Source of the DNA: Sterolibacterium sp964437515
Lineage (GTDB): Bacteria > Pseudomonadota > Gammaproteobacteria > Burkholderiales > Rhodocyclaceae
Direction of reading: 5' to 3'
DNA: 64,000 bases
Assembly (NCBI GenBank): GCA_964437515.1
Contig: CAYTHB010000008.1
Location: 1 to 64,000 of the forward strand
In this document: one piece after another, positions 57,825-64,000 of the stretch
How the letters are laid out: every line of letters begins with the position of its first letter
Numbering within the stretch: position 1 is the first letter of the stretch
Made by a program: the position numbers and the translations under genes
Notes under the pieces: model-generated
What the model was told of the DNA's origin: nothing
The model's database searches: none
Seen by the model: only the letters and a program-made list of their open reading frames with translations

Positions 57825-58417
57825 ATGCCGTCCAGCCACACCACACAACACAGCACCAGCTCGCACAGTCAGACTTCGCCATTGACGCGCCGCTTATGGC
57901 GCGGGCGTTGATTGGTGCCACATTGCTGGTGGATGAGGTAGGCGGCATCATCGTTGAAACCGAAGCCTATGACATGGACGACCCAGCCGCCCATTGTCAT
58001 GGCGGTTTGACATCGCGTAACCGCGCCATGTTTGGCGCGCCGGGACACGCCTATGTCTATCGCAGTTACGGTCTGCACTGGTGCCTGAACCTCGTTTGTC
58101 GAAAAGAAGGGCATAGGGCGGGCGTGCTCATCCGTGCACTGCAACCCACTCATGGACTCGACGCGATGCGCGCTCGACGCGGCATGACCGATGAACGCCT
58201 GCTCTGTTCCGGCCCCGGGCGGGTCGGGCAAGCCCTGGGTATTAGCCTCGCCCACTACGGCCTGCCCCTGGATCGCCCGCCGTTCAGTGTCTTAGCACCC
58301 GCTGACCCGGCTTCATTGAACATCATCAACGGCACGCGTATCGGCATTAGCAAAGCGCAAGAAACCCCTTGGCGTTTCGGCTTGGCCGACTCCCCTTATC
58401 TCAGCCGAAAATTCTGA
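57818..58417 (+). CDS. DNA-3-methyladenine glycosylase (AAG/MPG family)
   Basis: This 199-residue base-excision enzyme removes alkylated purines. The catalytic Glu is in IIVETEAYDMDDPAAHC, followed by SRNRAMFGAPGHAYVYRSYG, LHWCLNLVC and GPGRVGQALGI. The start is GTG 57818, which overlaps the previous stop (GTGTTAA) and gives the usual length; codons further upstream lie in the oxidoreductase gene. Confidence 0.92.
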   Translation: MLNAVQPHHTTQHQLAQSDFAIDAPLMARALIGATLLVDEVGGIIVETEAYDMDDPAAHCHGGLTSRNRAMFGAPGHAYVYRSYGLHWCLNLVCRKEGHRAGVLIRALQPTHGLDAMRARRGMTDERLLCSGPGRVGQALGISLAHYGLPLDRPPFSVLAPADPASLNIINGTRIGISKAQETPWRFGLADSPYLSRKF

Positions 58418-58423
58418 TTGCTC

Positions 58424-58576
58424 TAACGTACATGGTAGCCGTCTCCACCCGCAGAGGATGAAACAAACGTTACCCTAAACACCCACCCCACCCATCCGCC
58501 CCTCAAGGGGCGGCTACTGATTTGCTCGCTACGCTCGTAGCTTCAACCGGACTCCGTTTTTGTTGTTTCACGCTAA
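58424..58576 (+). repeat. Dispersed element, short form, after the glycosylase gene
   Basis: This 153-bp forward copy begins TAACGTACATGGTAGCC seven bases after the glycosylase stop and ends TTGTTGTTTCACGCTAA. Its first 25 bases form an exact inverted repeat with 59571-59595 on the other side of the toxin-antitoxin pair. Confidence 0.88.
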
Positions 58577-58625
58577 TGTCCAGTTTCTTCAGCTACCGGC
58601 CCGTTCGGATGGAGAGAGGAAAGCT

Positions 58626-58997
58626 TCAAACAAGCGTGAACGAAACATTCACCGCATCGACCATCACTTCGGGGCGCAAAGGCTTTCTGCCCTTCGGCGC
58701 ATCGCCCTCCACCAGCCGCACTACGCCATACTGCTCGAGCTTTTTGAGCGTTCGCGACAAATTCGATGCCTTGCGTTGCGTCAGCTTCTCAAGCTCCGCA
58801 ATGGATTGTGGATGTTCCTCGGCAATCACCTTCAGCAAGTGGCGGTTCTCCTCGGAAAACACATTCGCCGCTGCCTTCAGCGAGGTAAACCAAAGCTTCG
58901 GCGCATTCGGCTCTGCCTTGATTTTTCCGCTAGCCACCGCCAGCGTCCAGCCCTTCATTTCCTCGTAAGAGGCAATCCCGATATTCAGCTTAGTCAT
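58626..58997 (-). CDS. HTH antitoxin-like protein (HVO_A0114 family, TumA-like)
   Basis: This 123-residue winged-helix protein has the recognition region AELEKLTQRKASNLSRTLKK and the wing EQYGVVRLVEGDAPKGRKPL. Members of this family pair with DUF6516/TumE-type toxins. It overlaps the toxin gene by 8 bp and lies downstream of it, toxin-first order. Function by family and position. Confidence 0.83.
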   Translation of the reverse strand: MTKLNIGIASYEEMKGWTLAVASGKIKAEPNAPKLWFTSLKAAANVFSEENRHLLKVIAEEHPQSIAELEKLTQRKASNLSRTLKKLEQYGVVRLVEGDAPKGRKPLRPEVMVDAVNVSFTLV

Positions 58998-59334
58998 GGC
59001 TCCACTCCTTCAATACTCTATCTACTTCCTGCCAAAAATCCGCCAGCAGTTTTTCTGGCGACTCGAACGCATAGCGCCGCCCCAGGTCGTCAGACGAGCG
59101 ATGCCAATGATCGAACTGCCCTTGTTTGCCAATGCGGTGCGCGTTGTCGAAGCCCAGTACCCGACTGCCGCGCCGGTCATGCAAGGTCAGCGAATAGTTC
59201 ACGCCGTGCGGAATAGCCATGCTCTTCGGTACCGCACGGGCGACAAACTTCACCCAAAAACCAAGCCGCTCGTCGATGACCAAGGTCACGCCGTCGAGGC
59301 TCAATAAACAATCCCATCTCGTTTCAGCAGCCAT
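58990..59334 (-). CDS. DUF6516 / TumE-family putative toxin
   Basis: This 114-residue protein has the family's core DGVTLVIDERLGFWVKFVAR, GVNYSLTLHDRRGSRVLGFD and HRSSDDLGRRYAFESPEKLL. These proteins are classed as toxins of type II systems. A TATCA-CCCAGT-TGATA repeat (59339-59354) lies just before the start and could be the autoregulatory site. Confidence 0.82.
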   Translation of the reverse strand: MAAETRWDCLLSLDGVTLVIDERLGFWVKFVARAVPKSMAIPHGVNYSLTLHDRRGSRVLGFDNAHRIGKQGQFDHWHRSSDDLGRRYAFESPEKLLADFWQEVDRVLKEWSHD

Positions 59335-59403
59335 GACATATCACCCAGTTGATAAGTATAGAGGGGCAATCCTTCTCAGACAACCAAAACAGGGAAGGCG
59401 CCA

Positions 59404-59515
59404 TAGACGGCAAAACCCTCTACCGCCTTGTGGGCGACGGGGGTTTTGAGTTGTTGCGCCCTCGGTGGATTGAAGGTCAGGGGCTTGACAGGAATTAATC
59501 TGTAGTTTGTCCCCC
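59404..59515. repeat. Hairpin repeat E, copy 1
   Basis: Shares its layout with 61256-61365: a GACGGCAAAACCC...GGGGGTTTTG stem, then TGCGCCCTCGGTGG, then CAGGGGCTTGACAG and a terminal run of C. The two copies sit upstream of two different toxin-antitoxin pairs. The rest of 59335-59801 holds this repeat, an element tip and a REP-like palindrome, and no gene. Confidence 0.8.
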
Positions 59516-59570
59516 ATTATTTTCCTAAAACACCGTTCAAGCCATTGAGCTCGCTCCTGTTTTTTTCTGA

Positions 59571-59595
59571 GTGGAGACGGCTACCATGTACGTTA
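59571..59595 (-). repeat. Isolated tip of the dispersed element
   Basis: These 25 bases are the exact reverse complement of 58424-58448, the gene-proximal tip of the element. The rest of the element is missing on this side. Together the two tips bracket the TumE/TumA-like pair. Confidence 0.85.
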
Positions 59596-59624
59596 ATTCA
59601 ATGTCAGGGCAACCGCATGGATCT

Positions 59625-59744
59625 CTAAGGAAACACAGATTAAATCCGTTCGCCCTGAGCTTGTCGAAGGGCTTTCCCCGTAAATACAAAGGCTTCGACA
59701 AGCTCAGCCCGAACGGTTTCAAATAAATCAGCGTTTCCCTAAGG
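59625..59744. repeat. REP-like long palindrome
   Basis: Two arms, TTCGCCCTGAGCTTGTCGAA and its near complement TTCGACAAGCTCAG-CCGAA, flank a short centre. Outer parts are also complementary (CTAAGGAAAC and GTTTCCCTAAGG). This type of REP sequence is common in proteobacterial intergenic regions. It lies just before the RelB-like gene. Confidence 0.85.
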
Positions 59745-59801
59745 CTTGTTTTTCATCCTGCTATAAGCAATACTTGTATCACACATTCACAGGAGAACAT
59801 C

Positions 59802-60032
59802 ATGGCATCCGTATCGCTGCGTCTGCCGGACGAAATCACCCAGCGACTTGAAAACCTGGCCTCGATCACCGGGCGCAGCAAGACCTTCTACATGGTGGAA
59901 GCCATCTGTGAGCACCTCGATGATCTGGAAGATTTGTACCTGGCAGAACAACGCTTGATTGAGATTCGTGCGGGTCGTAGCAAGACCATTCCACTTGAAG
60001 AAGTGATGAAGCGTTATGGCATGGAAGGTTGA
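59802..60032 (+). CDS. relB: RelB-family antitoxin (ribbon-helix-helix)
   Basis: This 76-residue antitoxin has an N-terminal ribbon-helix-helix (SVSLRLPDEITQRLENLASI) and a C-terminal toxin-binding part (EIRAGRSKTIPLEEVMKRYG). ATG 59802 has AGGAGAAC upstream. It overlaps the toxin gene by 17 bp. It should bind its own promoter, not identified here. Confidence 0.9.
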   Translation: MASVSLRLPDEITQRLENLASITGRSKTFYMVEAICEHLDDLEDLYLAEQRLIEIRAGRSKTIPLEEVMKRYGMEG

Positions 60033-60285
60033 GATTGATCCTGCCGCGGACAAGGAGCTTGGCAAACTCGATCCGCAAGCCACACGGCGTATTCTTTCGT
60101 TTTTATTTGAGCGGATTGCGACACTGGATGACCCGCGCAGCGTCGGTGAGGCACTCAAAGGTTCGCGTTTGGGAGAATTCTGGAAATACCGTGTGGGTGA
60201 TTACCGGATCCTCAGCCGCATCGAGGACAGCACGGTGCAGATCTTGGTTGTGAAGGTCGGCAATCGCCGTGAGGTGTATCGTTAA
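60016..60285 (+). CDS. relE: RelE/ParE-family toxin
   Basis: This 89-residue toxin shows AWKVEIDPAADKELGKLDPQ, GEFWKYRVGDYRILSRIE and the terminal VKVGNRREVYR, as in RelE mRNA interferases. The basic C-terminal residues suggest RelE rather than ParE action. The 60286-60451 gap that follows contains another copy of a GGGTCAGACTCGATT-type sequence in reverse and no gene. Confidence 0.9.
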   Translation: MAWKVEIDPAADKELGKLDPQATRRILSFLFERIATLDDPRSVGEALKGSRLGEFWKYRVGDYRILSRIEDSTVQILVVKVGNRREVYR

Positions 60286-60451
60286 ACAGCAACTTCGCTG
60301 TAGCTCCTAACCACAACTGACCGTCAGGAGAGAAATCCTGAAAACAAAGGAGATGACGACGGATCAATCGAGTCTGACCCTATTGATCGCTATTGATCGA
60401 TATGTCCCCTTTTATACTGTTTGGTTCCGGCTCATCCGGCTTAAGTTGTGA

Positions 60452-60856
60452 TTATCCGTAGCGTCGGATCTCCGCCAGGAGCTCCGGGTGGTGGTCGATC
60501 AAATGCAGCAACTTCACCAAAGGGCCGGGCGGCTCCGATTCGCCACGCTCGTAACGCGAAAAGGCAATCTTGCCAACGCCAACCAATTCGCCTGCCTCCA
60601 CTTGGGTCAGCTTGAGCTTTTTGCGGATACGGCGAATTTCCGCCTGACGGTGCTCTTTGGCCTGAGCAATCAAAGCATCGCCAGCCGCGCCATAGCGGCG
60701 AGCGCTGTCATCATCGAAGATCGCTTCATCGCACGCCGTACAGAACCAGCCCGATAAGCCTTCTACGCGTGCGGTCTCGCCGGAAAACTCAACTGTCTCG
60801 ACATGCCCGGTTCTTTTCGACATCGAGGCACCGCATTGGGGACACGACTTGCTCAT
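60452..60856 (-). CDS. mqsA: MqsA-family antitoxin
   Basis: This 134-residue protein has an N-terminal zinc domain (CPQCGASM and CTACDEAIFDDD) and a C-terminal XRE-type helix-turn-helix (LKLTQVEAGELVGVGKIAFS with RYERGESEPPGP). This two-domain plan is MqsA. It follows the toxin gene with one base between. Confidence 0.92.
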   Translation of the reverse strand: MSKSCPQCGASMSKRTGHVETVEFSGETARVEGLSGWFCTACDEAIFDDDSARRYGAAGDALIAQAKEHRQAEIRRIRKKLKLTQVEAGELVGVGKIAFSRYERGESEPPGPLVKLLHLIDHHPELLAEIRRYG

Positions 60857-60857
60857 C

Positions 60858-61166
60858 TTATTGCTCCTTCAACTGGATTACTGGTGGCGAGCCATCGTTG
60901 CTGCCGGTCACCTTTACATAAGCAATTCTGCCGACCGGAGTTCGGGCGTGATAAACATCCTGCCAGACCGAGTGGTTGAAATGCGTTGTCATGGATTTAT
61001 AAAAGTCGCTATGGGATAAGCCATGCACCACCTCGATCAACTGCCTCACTGACATTCCCATCGCCAAACCATTTTTCAACGCCGTGCGCGTAAAAGCCGC
61101 AGCACCACGACGAGCCACCTCGGACTGAATTTCTGACAACAGGTAATGGGGCTTGGATTTCTCCAC
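60858..61166 (-). CDS. mqsR: MqsR-family mRNA interferase toxin
   Basis: This 102-residue toxin has SDFYKSMTTHFNHSVWQDVY, nearly identical to the corresponding segment of E. coli MqsR (SDFYKSMTT, IWQDVY), and a Lys-rich N-terminus. It cleaves mRNA at GC-containing sites in E. coli. It starts with GTG 61166. Toxin-first order agrees with mqsRA. Confidence 0.92.
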   Translation of the reverse strand: MEKSKPHYLLSEIQSEVARRGAAAFTRTALKNGLAMGMSVRQLIEVVHGLSHSDFYKSMTTHFNHSVWQDVYHARTPVGRIAYVKVTGSNDGSPPVIQLKEQ

Positions 61167-61193
61167 AAGAGAATCTTAGCGACATTGGGAGGG

Positions 61194-61210
61194 TTTATCA
61201 AACTGATAAA
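61194..61210. promoter_or_regulatory. Candidate MqsA operator
   Basis: TTTATCA-AAC-TGATAAA is a perfect inverted repeat 28 bases before mqsR. Its core TATCA...TGATA also appears in front of the TumE-like gene (59339-59354). Its spacing and position fit autoregulation of the mqsRA operon. Confidence 0.45.
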
Positions 61211-61255
61211 AGTCGGCGCTGGCGACGACCGAAGAAAGTGCAGAGCAAGACACTG

Positions 61256-61365
61256 TAGACGACAAAACCCCCGCAACCTTGTGAGCAACGGGGGGTTTGG
61301 TTTGCTGCGCCCTCGGTGGGTTGAGTGTCAGGGGCTTGACAGAAATTAATCGTGGTCTGTCCCCT
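61256..61365. repeat. Hairpin repeat E, copy 2
   Basis: Matches 59404-59515. The stem CAAAACCCCC...GGGGGGTTTG is followed by TGCGCCCTCGGTGGGTTGA and AGGGGCTTGACAGAAATTAA, ending GGTCTGTCCCCT. It fills most of the gap between mqsR and the Sel1 gene. Confidence 0.8.
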
Positions 61366-61461
61366 AATCCCGATTTACTCGTTTGGTTCGGCCTAGCGCA
61401 TCGTTATGTTCCCAGGCGGATAGGGATAAGTCGAAATGTCCACCGCGTGACTCCGCAGCGA

Positions 61462-63108
61462 CTAAAGCCGGTCTCCCAAAGGCTTGTCTGTTTGCTTGAG
61501 AGGTTTAAAGGTTTTTGCACGCAACTCCGCATACTCGACCTGGGTTTTCGTCAGTTGTTGCTTAACTTTATCAAGCCACTCCCCTGCCTCAGACTTGTTA
61601 TTACCTTCGGGTAATTTATTCATTGCCAGAAGTAGCCAGAAGTAGGCCTCAGCTGGATCGGCTTGCAAGCCGACACCTTTCGCGAAACAAGTGCCTAGGC
61701 TCAGATAAGCTGTTGGTTCGCCGAACATGGCTGCGCGCGTATACCAATAAACTGCATCGCTGGGTGACTTGACAACCCCATCACCGTTTTCGTACATATC
61801 TCCGAGGTTGTTCTGTGCCCCCGGAAATCCCTGCTCGCCAGCCTCTGCTGCGCGGCGATACCAGACTGCGGCCTGCTTTGGATCGTAGTGTCCAAAAGGC
61901 TTGTGACGTAGCATCAAGGCAAGATGATGCATGGCTTCAATGTGACCATGCTCAGCTGCAATGCGATTAGATTTAACAGCCTGATCGATATTTTCTTTCG
62001 AGAAATCACCAATGTCCATCAATGCACCAGCAAGGTAATAGTGACCCCATGGACTATTGAGTTCAGCACTTTTCCTCATCCATTTGAGTGCTTCACTTTT
62101 GTCTAAAGCCACTCCCATGCCGTGGTAATAATAAAGACCTACAACAGCCATACTGTCTGGATGATTTTGCTCCGCCGCCATTTTGTAGTACTTCAGTGCG
62201 CGTTCAAAATCCTCTTTCCCTGCTCTGCCGGAACCATAGTAGTCACCAGCGATGGCTTGTGCCTCCATCAACCCAGCGTCTGCGGCCCGTGTAAACCACT
62301 CCATTGAATTGGCTTCGCTCTTAGGGAAGCCTACGCCGTTGTAATGCATTAGTCCCACACCAAATATTGCCTCCCTATCACCCATGTCCGCAGCACGCAG
62401 GAATAGATCGCGAGCTTTGTCGTAGTCACGAGGTACTTCCTTCGACATAACGATTTGGAATGCCTGATTTCTGATTTCTGCTGCGGTTGGTTGTGGTGCA
62501 GGAGCGTCTTGTACAGCAACTTGTGTTTTGACATTCTTCGTTGACGAGGCTACTGCCGATGAGATGCCGTCGAATATTTTCTTTAGCAAAAAGCCAACGA
62601 CAGCAACGCCCACAACTGCAACAAGAACACCGGCTGCAGCTGCGGGGGTGACATACGGAGCGGCTGTGTAGCCTGACGCCGAACGCTGACTGGAGCCAGG
62701 AATGTTGATACCGGAGTTTTGGGGTACGACTTGATATGGATTGGGGTTGTATCGGTTTGCTATGTTTTTGGGACTTTCTGGTGAGTTTGGGTTGCCATAG
62801 CGGCCATAGGGATTTGAAACCGAATCGAGATCGTAGGGGTTGGAACTCAACCTGCCTCGGTAGTTACCCTGCGCATCGTAGATTTTCGGAGCATTGGTTG
62901 CGTAAGGATTGGTGTGTGATTGATTGCTATGACGACTACCGTATTGGCTATATGGATTCATTAAGCCATCAGGCTTATTGGGATTCCCTGCGCCATACGG
63001 GTTGTTTAGACATCTTGGATCTCCTGGGCAAATCTGTGCATACGATACCGAAACGTAGGTGATGCCGATCATGGCAACAATTAGGTTACGTTCTAAGATT
63101 GATCGCAT
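61462..63108 (-). CDS. Sel1-repeat exported protein with Asn-Pro-Tyr repeats
   Basis: This 548-residue protein has a signal peptide (MRSILERNLIVAMIGITYVS...YAQ), then a Cys-containing, Asn/Pro/Tyr-rich region to about residue 130 with repeats of NPYG / NPYA / NPYD. A membrane helix follows (GVLVAVVGVAVVGFLLKKIF, about 160-180). About six to seven Sel1-type repeats come after (AIFGVGLMHYNGVGFPKSEA; AVVGLYYYHGMGVALDKSEA; AQNNLGDMYENGDGVVKSPS). Such repeats hold protein complexes. Role unknown; the toxin-antitoxin neighbours give no clue. Confidence 0.85.
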   Translation of the reverse strand: MRSILERNLIVAMIGITYVSVSYAQICPGDPRCLNNPYGAGNPNKPDGLMNPYSQYGSRHSNQSHTNPYATNAPKIYDAQGNYRGRLSSNPYDLDSVSNPYGRYGNPNSPESPKNIANRYNPNPYQVVPQNSGINIPGSSQRSASGYTAAPYVTPAAAAGVLVAVVGVAVVGFLLKKIFDGISSAVASSTKNVKTQVAVQDAPAPQPTAAEIRNQAFQIVMSKEVPRDYDKARDLFLRAADMGDREAIFGVGLMHYNGVGFPKSEANSMEWFTRAADAGLMEAQAIAGDYYGSGRAGKEDFERALKYYKMAAEQNHPDSMAVVGLYYYHGMGVALDKSEALKWMRKSAELNSPWGHYYLAGALMDIGDFSKENIDQAVKSNRIAAEHGHIEAMHHLALMLRHKPFGHYDPKQAAVWYRRAAEAGEQGFPGAQNNLGDMYENGDGVVKSPSDAVYWYTRAAMFGEPTAYLSLGTCFAKGVGLQADPAEAYFWLLLAMNKLPEGNNKSEAGEWLDKVKQQLTKTQVEYAELRAKTFKPLKQTDKPLGDRL

Positions 63109-63372
63109 GCTTGACCTCTGAAATGCTGGGGTGGTGAAAAATAATAGGAGACACCCATTAACCGACCGGTGTCAAGCGAGCAAACGAATCCATGGCTGTG
63201 CCAGCCGCCGGTTTTAAAACTCTCTCTCCACTTGCAGTTACCGATCACGCCCGTTTCTTCACATCATGGCTGCGACGAATCGTAACCGTCCAACCGCCCC
63301 ACCTACCCACCCATCGGCAAATCATAGAACATAAAAGCTGTTCAGAATAGGTAAATAGGGCAGGTGTCAATC

Positions 63373-63413
63373 CAAAGCTGAAATGTCCTCTTCTCTGCAA
63401 AGCTAAAATGTCC
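63373..63413. mobile_element. End of an IS21-like element (repeated terminal motif)
   Basis: CAAAGCTGAAATGTCC and CAAAGCTAAAATGTCC stand 25 bp apart (63373-63388, 63398-63413). Multiple copies of a motif of this kind form the ends of IS21-family elements. No istA or istB gene is present in 63109-63543, so this is a lone remnant; the remainder of that gap has no supported gene. Confidence 0.5.
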
Positions 63414-63543
63414 GCTGCCCCATTCACGGCGAGGATGCGGTAAGCCCCGGTGCTTATTAAATAGGGGTCAGACCACGGTTTTCCGCTGGATTTCGAACGA
63501 CAGCACCTTCAAATGCAGTCGCCACTGCGCCCAGGCGATGCGA

Positions 63544-63678
63544 TCAACCGGCATGACTGAGGATATCCGCCCGCCAAACTTTGTCATATAGCGCATAGAA
63601 GCGATAAGCCTGTTCTTGCTTGGCTTTGGTGTAGAGCTTCCTCTGCAGTGTCCTGATACTTTCAGGGGTGGTTAGCAT
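63544..63678 (-). pseudogene. ltrA: Truncated group II intron reverse transcriptase (LtrA N-terminus)
   Basis: The frame begins MLTTPESIRTLQRKLYTKAK and continues to RFYALYDKVWRADILSHAG before a stop. This is the standard N-terminus of intron-encoded maturases; the reverse transcriptase, maturase and endonuclease parts (about 400 residues) are absent. Only about 44 codons remain. Confidence 0.8.
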
Positions 63679-64000
63679 GGCGCAATCCCCTTCTCCTTCA
63701 CGCTTCGGTTGCTTGAACAAAGCAGGGTCCCTTCCCTCCTCTGGGGTTATGCTGTCCCTCAGACTCAAGCAGTACTACGAACCCCTCCGACTCCCGGTGC
63801 GGCCTGCTGCGATTTCGTTTCCTTATACGCTTCAGTCGGTGGCCTCCCCACCGCCGCAACGGGTCTCCCGTGCTGCACGATATATCCTCCACAACATGCC
63901 ACCCTTGCTACCCCGGGAGTCGTTGTCGCCAATTCCGTTGTTCCAGCGACATCCAGCGGCCTTCCCCTTCAGACCAGAGGGTCGGCTTCTCCATTTGTGT
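63544..64000 (-). mobile_element. 5' part of a group II intron, continuing beyond the window
   Basis: The truncated maturase is preceded on the minus strand by a long structured leader without a continuous frame. The end of the window (in minus sense ACACAAATGGAGAAGCC) resembles the 5' region of bacterial group II introns. The 3' part is lost, so the intron is not self-mobile. Confidence 0.6.

Noticed and set aside
59404..59515. Integron attC site or tRNA-like structure in repeat E
   Set aside because: The C/G-run stem recalls attC hairpins, but the conserved attC core ends are absent and no integrase gene is nearby.
58424..61365. CRISPR array
   Set aside because: The repeats are few, long and irregularly spaced, with genes between them; no unit of about 30 bp with uniform spacers and no cas genes.

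Overview
The window reads as chromosome from a betaproteobacterium, probably Nitrosomonadales/Gallionellales-like or Burkholderiales-like. The support is the mix of betaproteobacterial families (DUF2863, DUF3619, DUF3106, a TorF-type porin inside kdp) and the ilvB-ilvH-ilvC-psd-pssA, lptF-lptG/pepA-holC and msrB-yciB-yciI-bolA arrangements. The taxonomic call rests on remembered gene neighbourhoods, not on a search.

Layout. 0.3-9.9 kb: housekeeping genes (Spy-like periplasmic protein, Pit phosphate transporter with its DUF47 partner, DUF2863, msrB, yciB, yciI, bolA, a ribosome-biogenesis GTPase with an S4 protein, a methyltransferase, a small zinc-ribbon protein, DUF808). 9.9-18.8 kb: a tightly overlapped minus-strand copper/silver operon copA-cueR-cusC-cusB-cusA behind a textbook CueR promoter. 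18.8-20.1 kb: a CNNM/CorC-type membrane protein. 20.5-29.5 kb: a high-affinity potassium (kdp) operon in the unusual order F-(small ORF)-A-C-B-porin-D-E. 30.1-30.6 kb: tRNA-Arg(TCT) and tRNA-Pro(TGG). 30.7-32.6 kb: DUF192, flavodoxin and YihY. 32.7-39.3 kb: branched-chain amino acid genes with phospholipid genes psd and pssA. 39.6-41.7 kb: an ECF-type sigma factor with DUF3619, DUF3106 and RDD genes. 41.7-46.7 kb: lptG, lptF, pepA, holC and an acidic hypothetical protein. 46.7-48.0 kb: a TPR protein fused to a PRMT7/9-like arginine methyltransferase domain. 48.2-54.9 kb: a TetR regulator divergent from a tripartite RND drug-efflux operon. 55.3-58.4 kb: a small lipoprotein, two LLM/F420-type oxidoreductases and a 3-methyladenine glycosylase. 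58.6-61.2 kb: three toxin-antitoxin pairs (TumE/TumA-like, RelBE-like, MqsRA). 61.5-63.1 kb: a Sel1-repeat protein. 63.4-64.0 kb: remnants of an IS21-like end and a group II intron.

Most unusual are the non-coding structures. A dispersed element of about 153 bp (short form) or 238 bp (long form) occurs at least six times plus fragments, with one particular end lying on or close to the 3' end of a gene or tRNA. The RND efflux operon is bracketed by two gapless 231-bp copies of the convergent junction between the TPR-PRMT gene and the lipoprotein gene, plus two copies of a 100-bp hairpin unit. This indicates that a roughly 7-kb segment was inserted or duplicated there. No CRISPR array, phage module or complete insertion sequence was seen.
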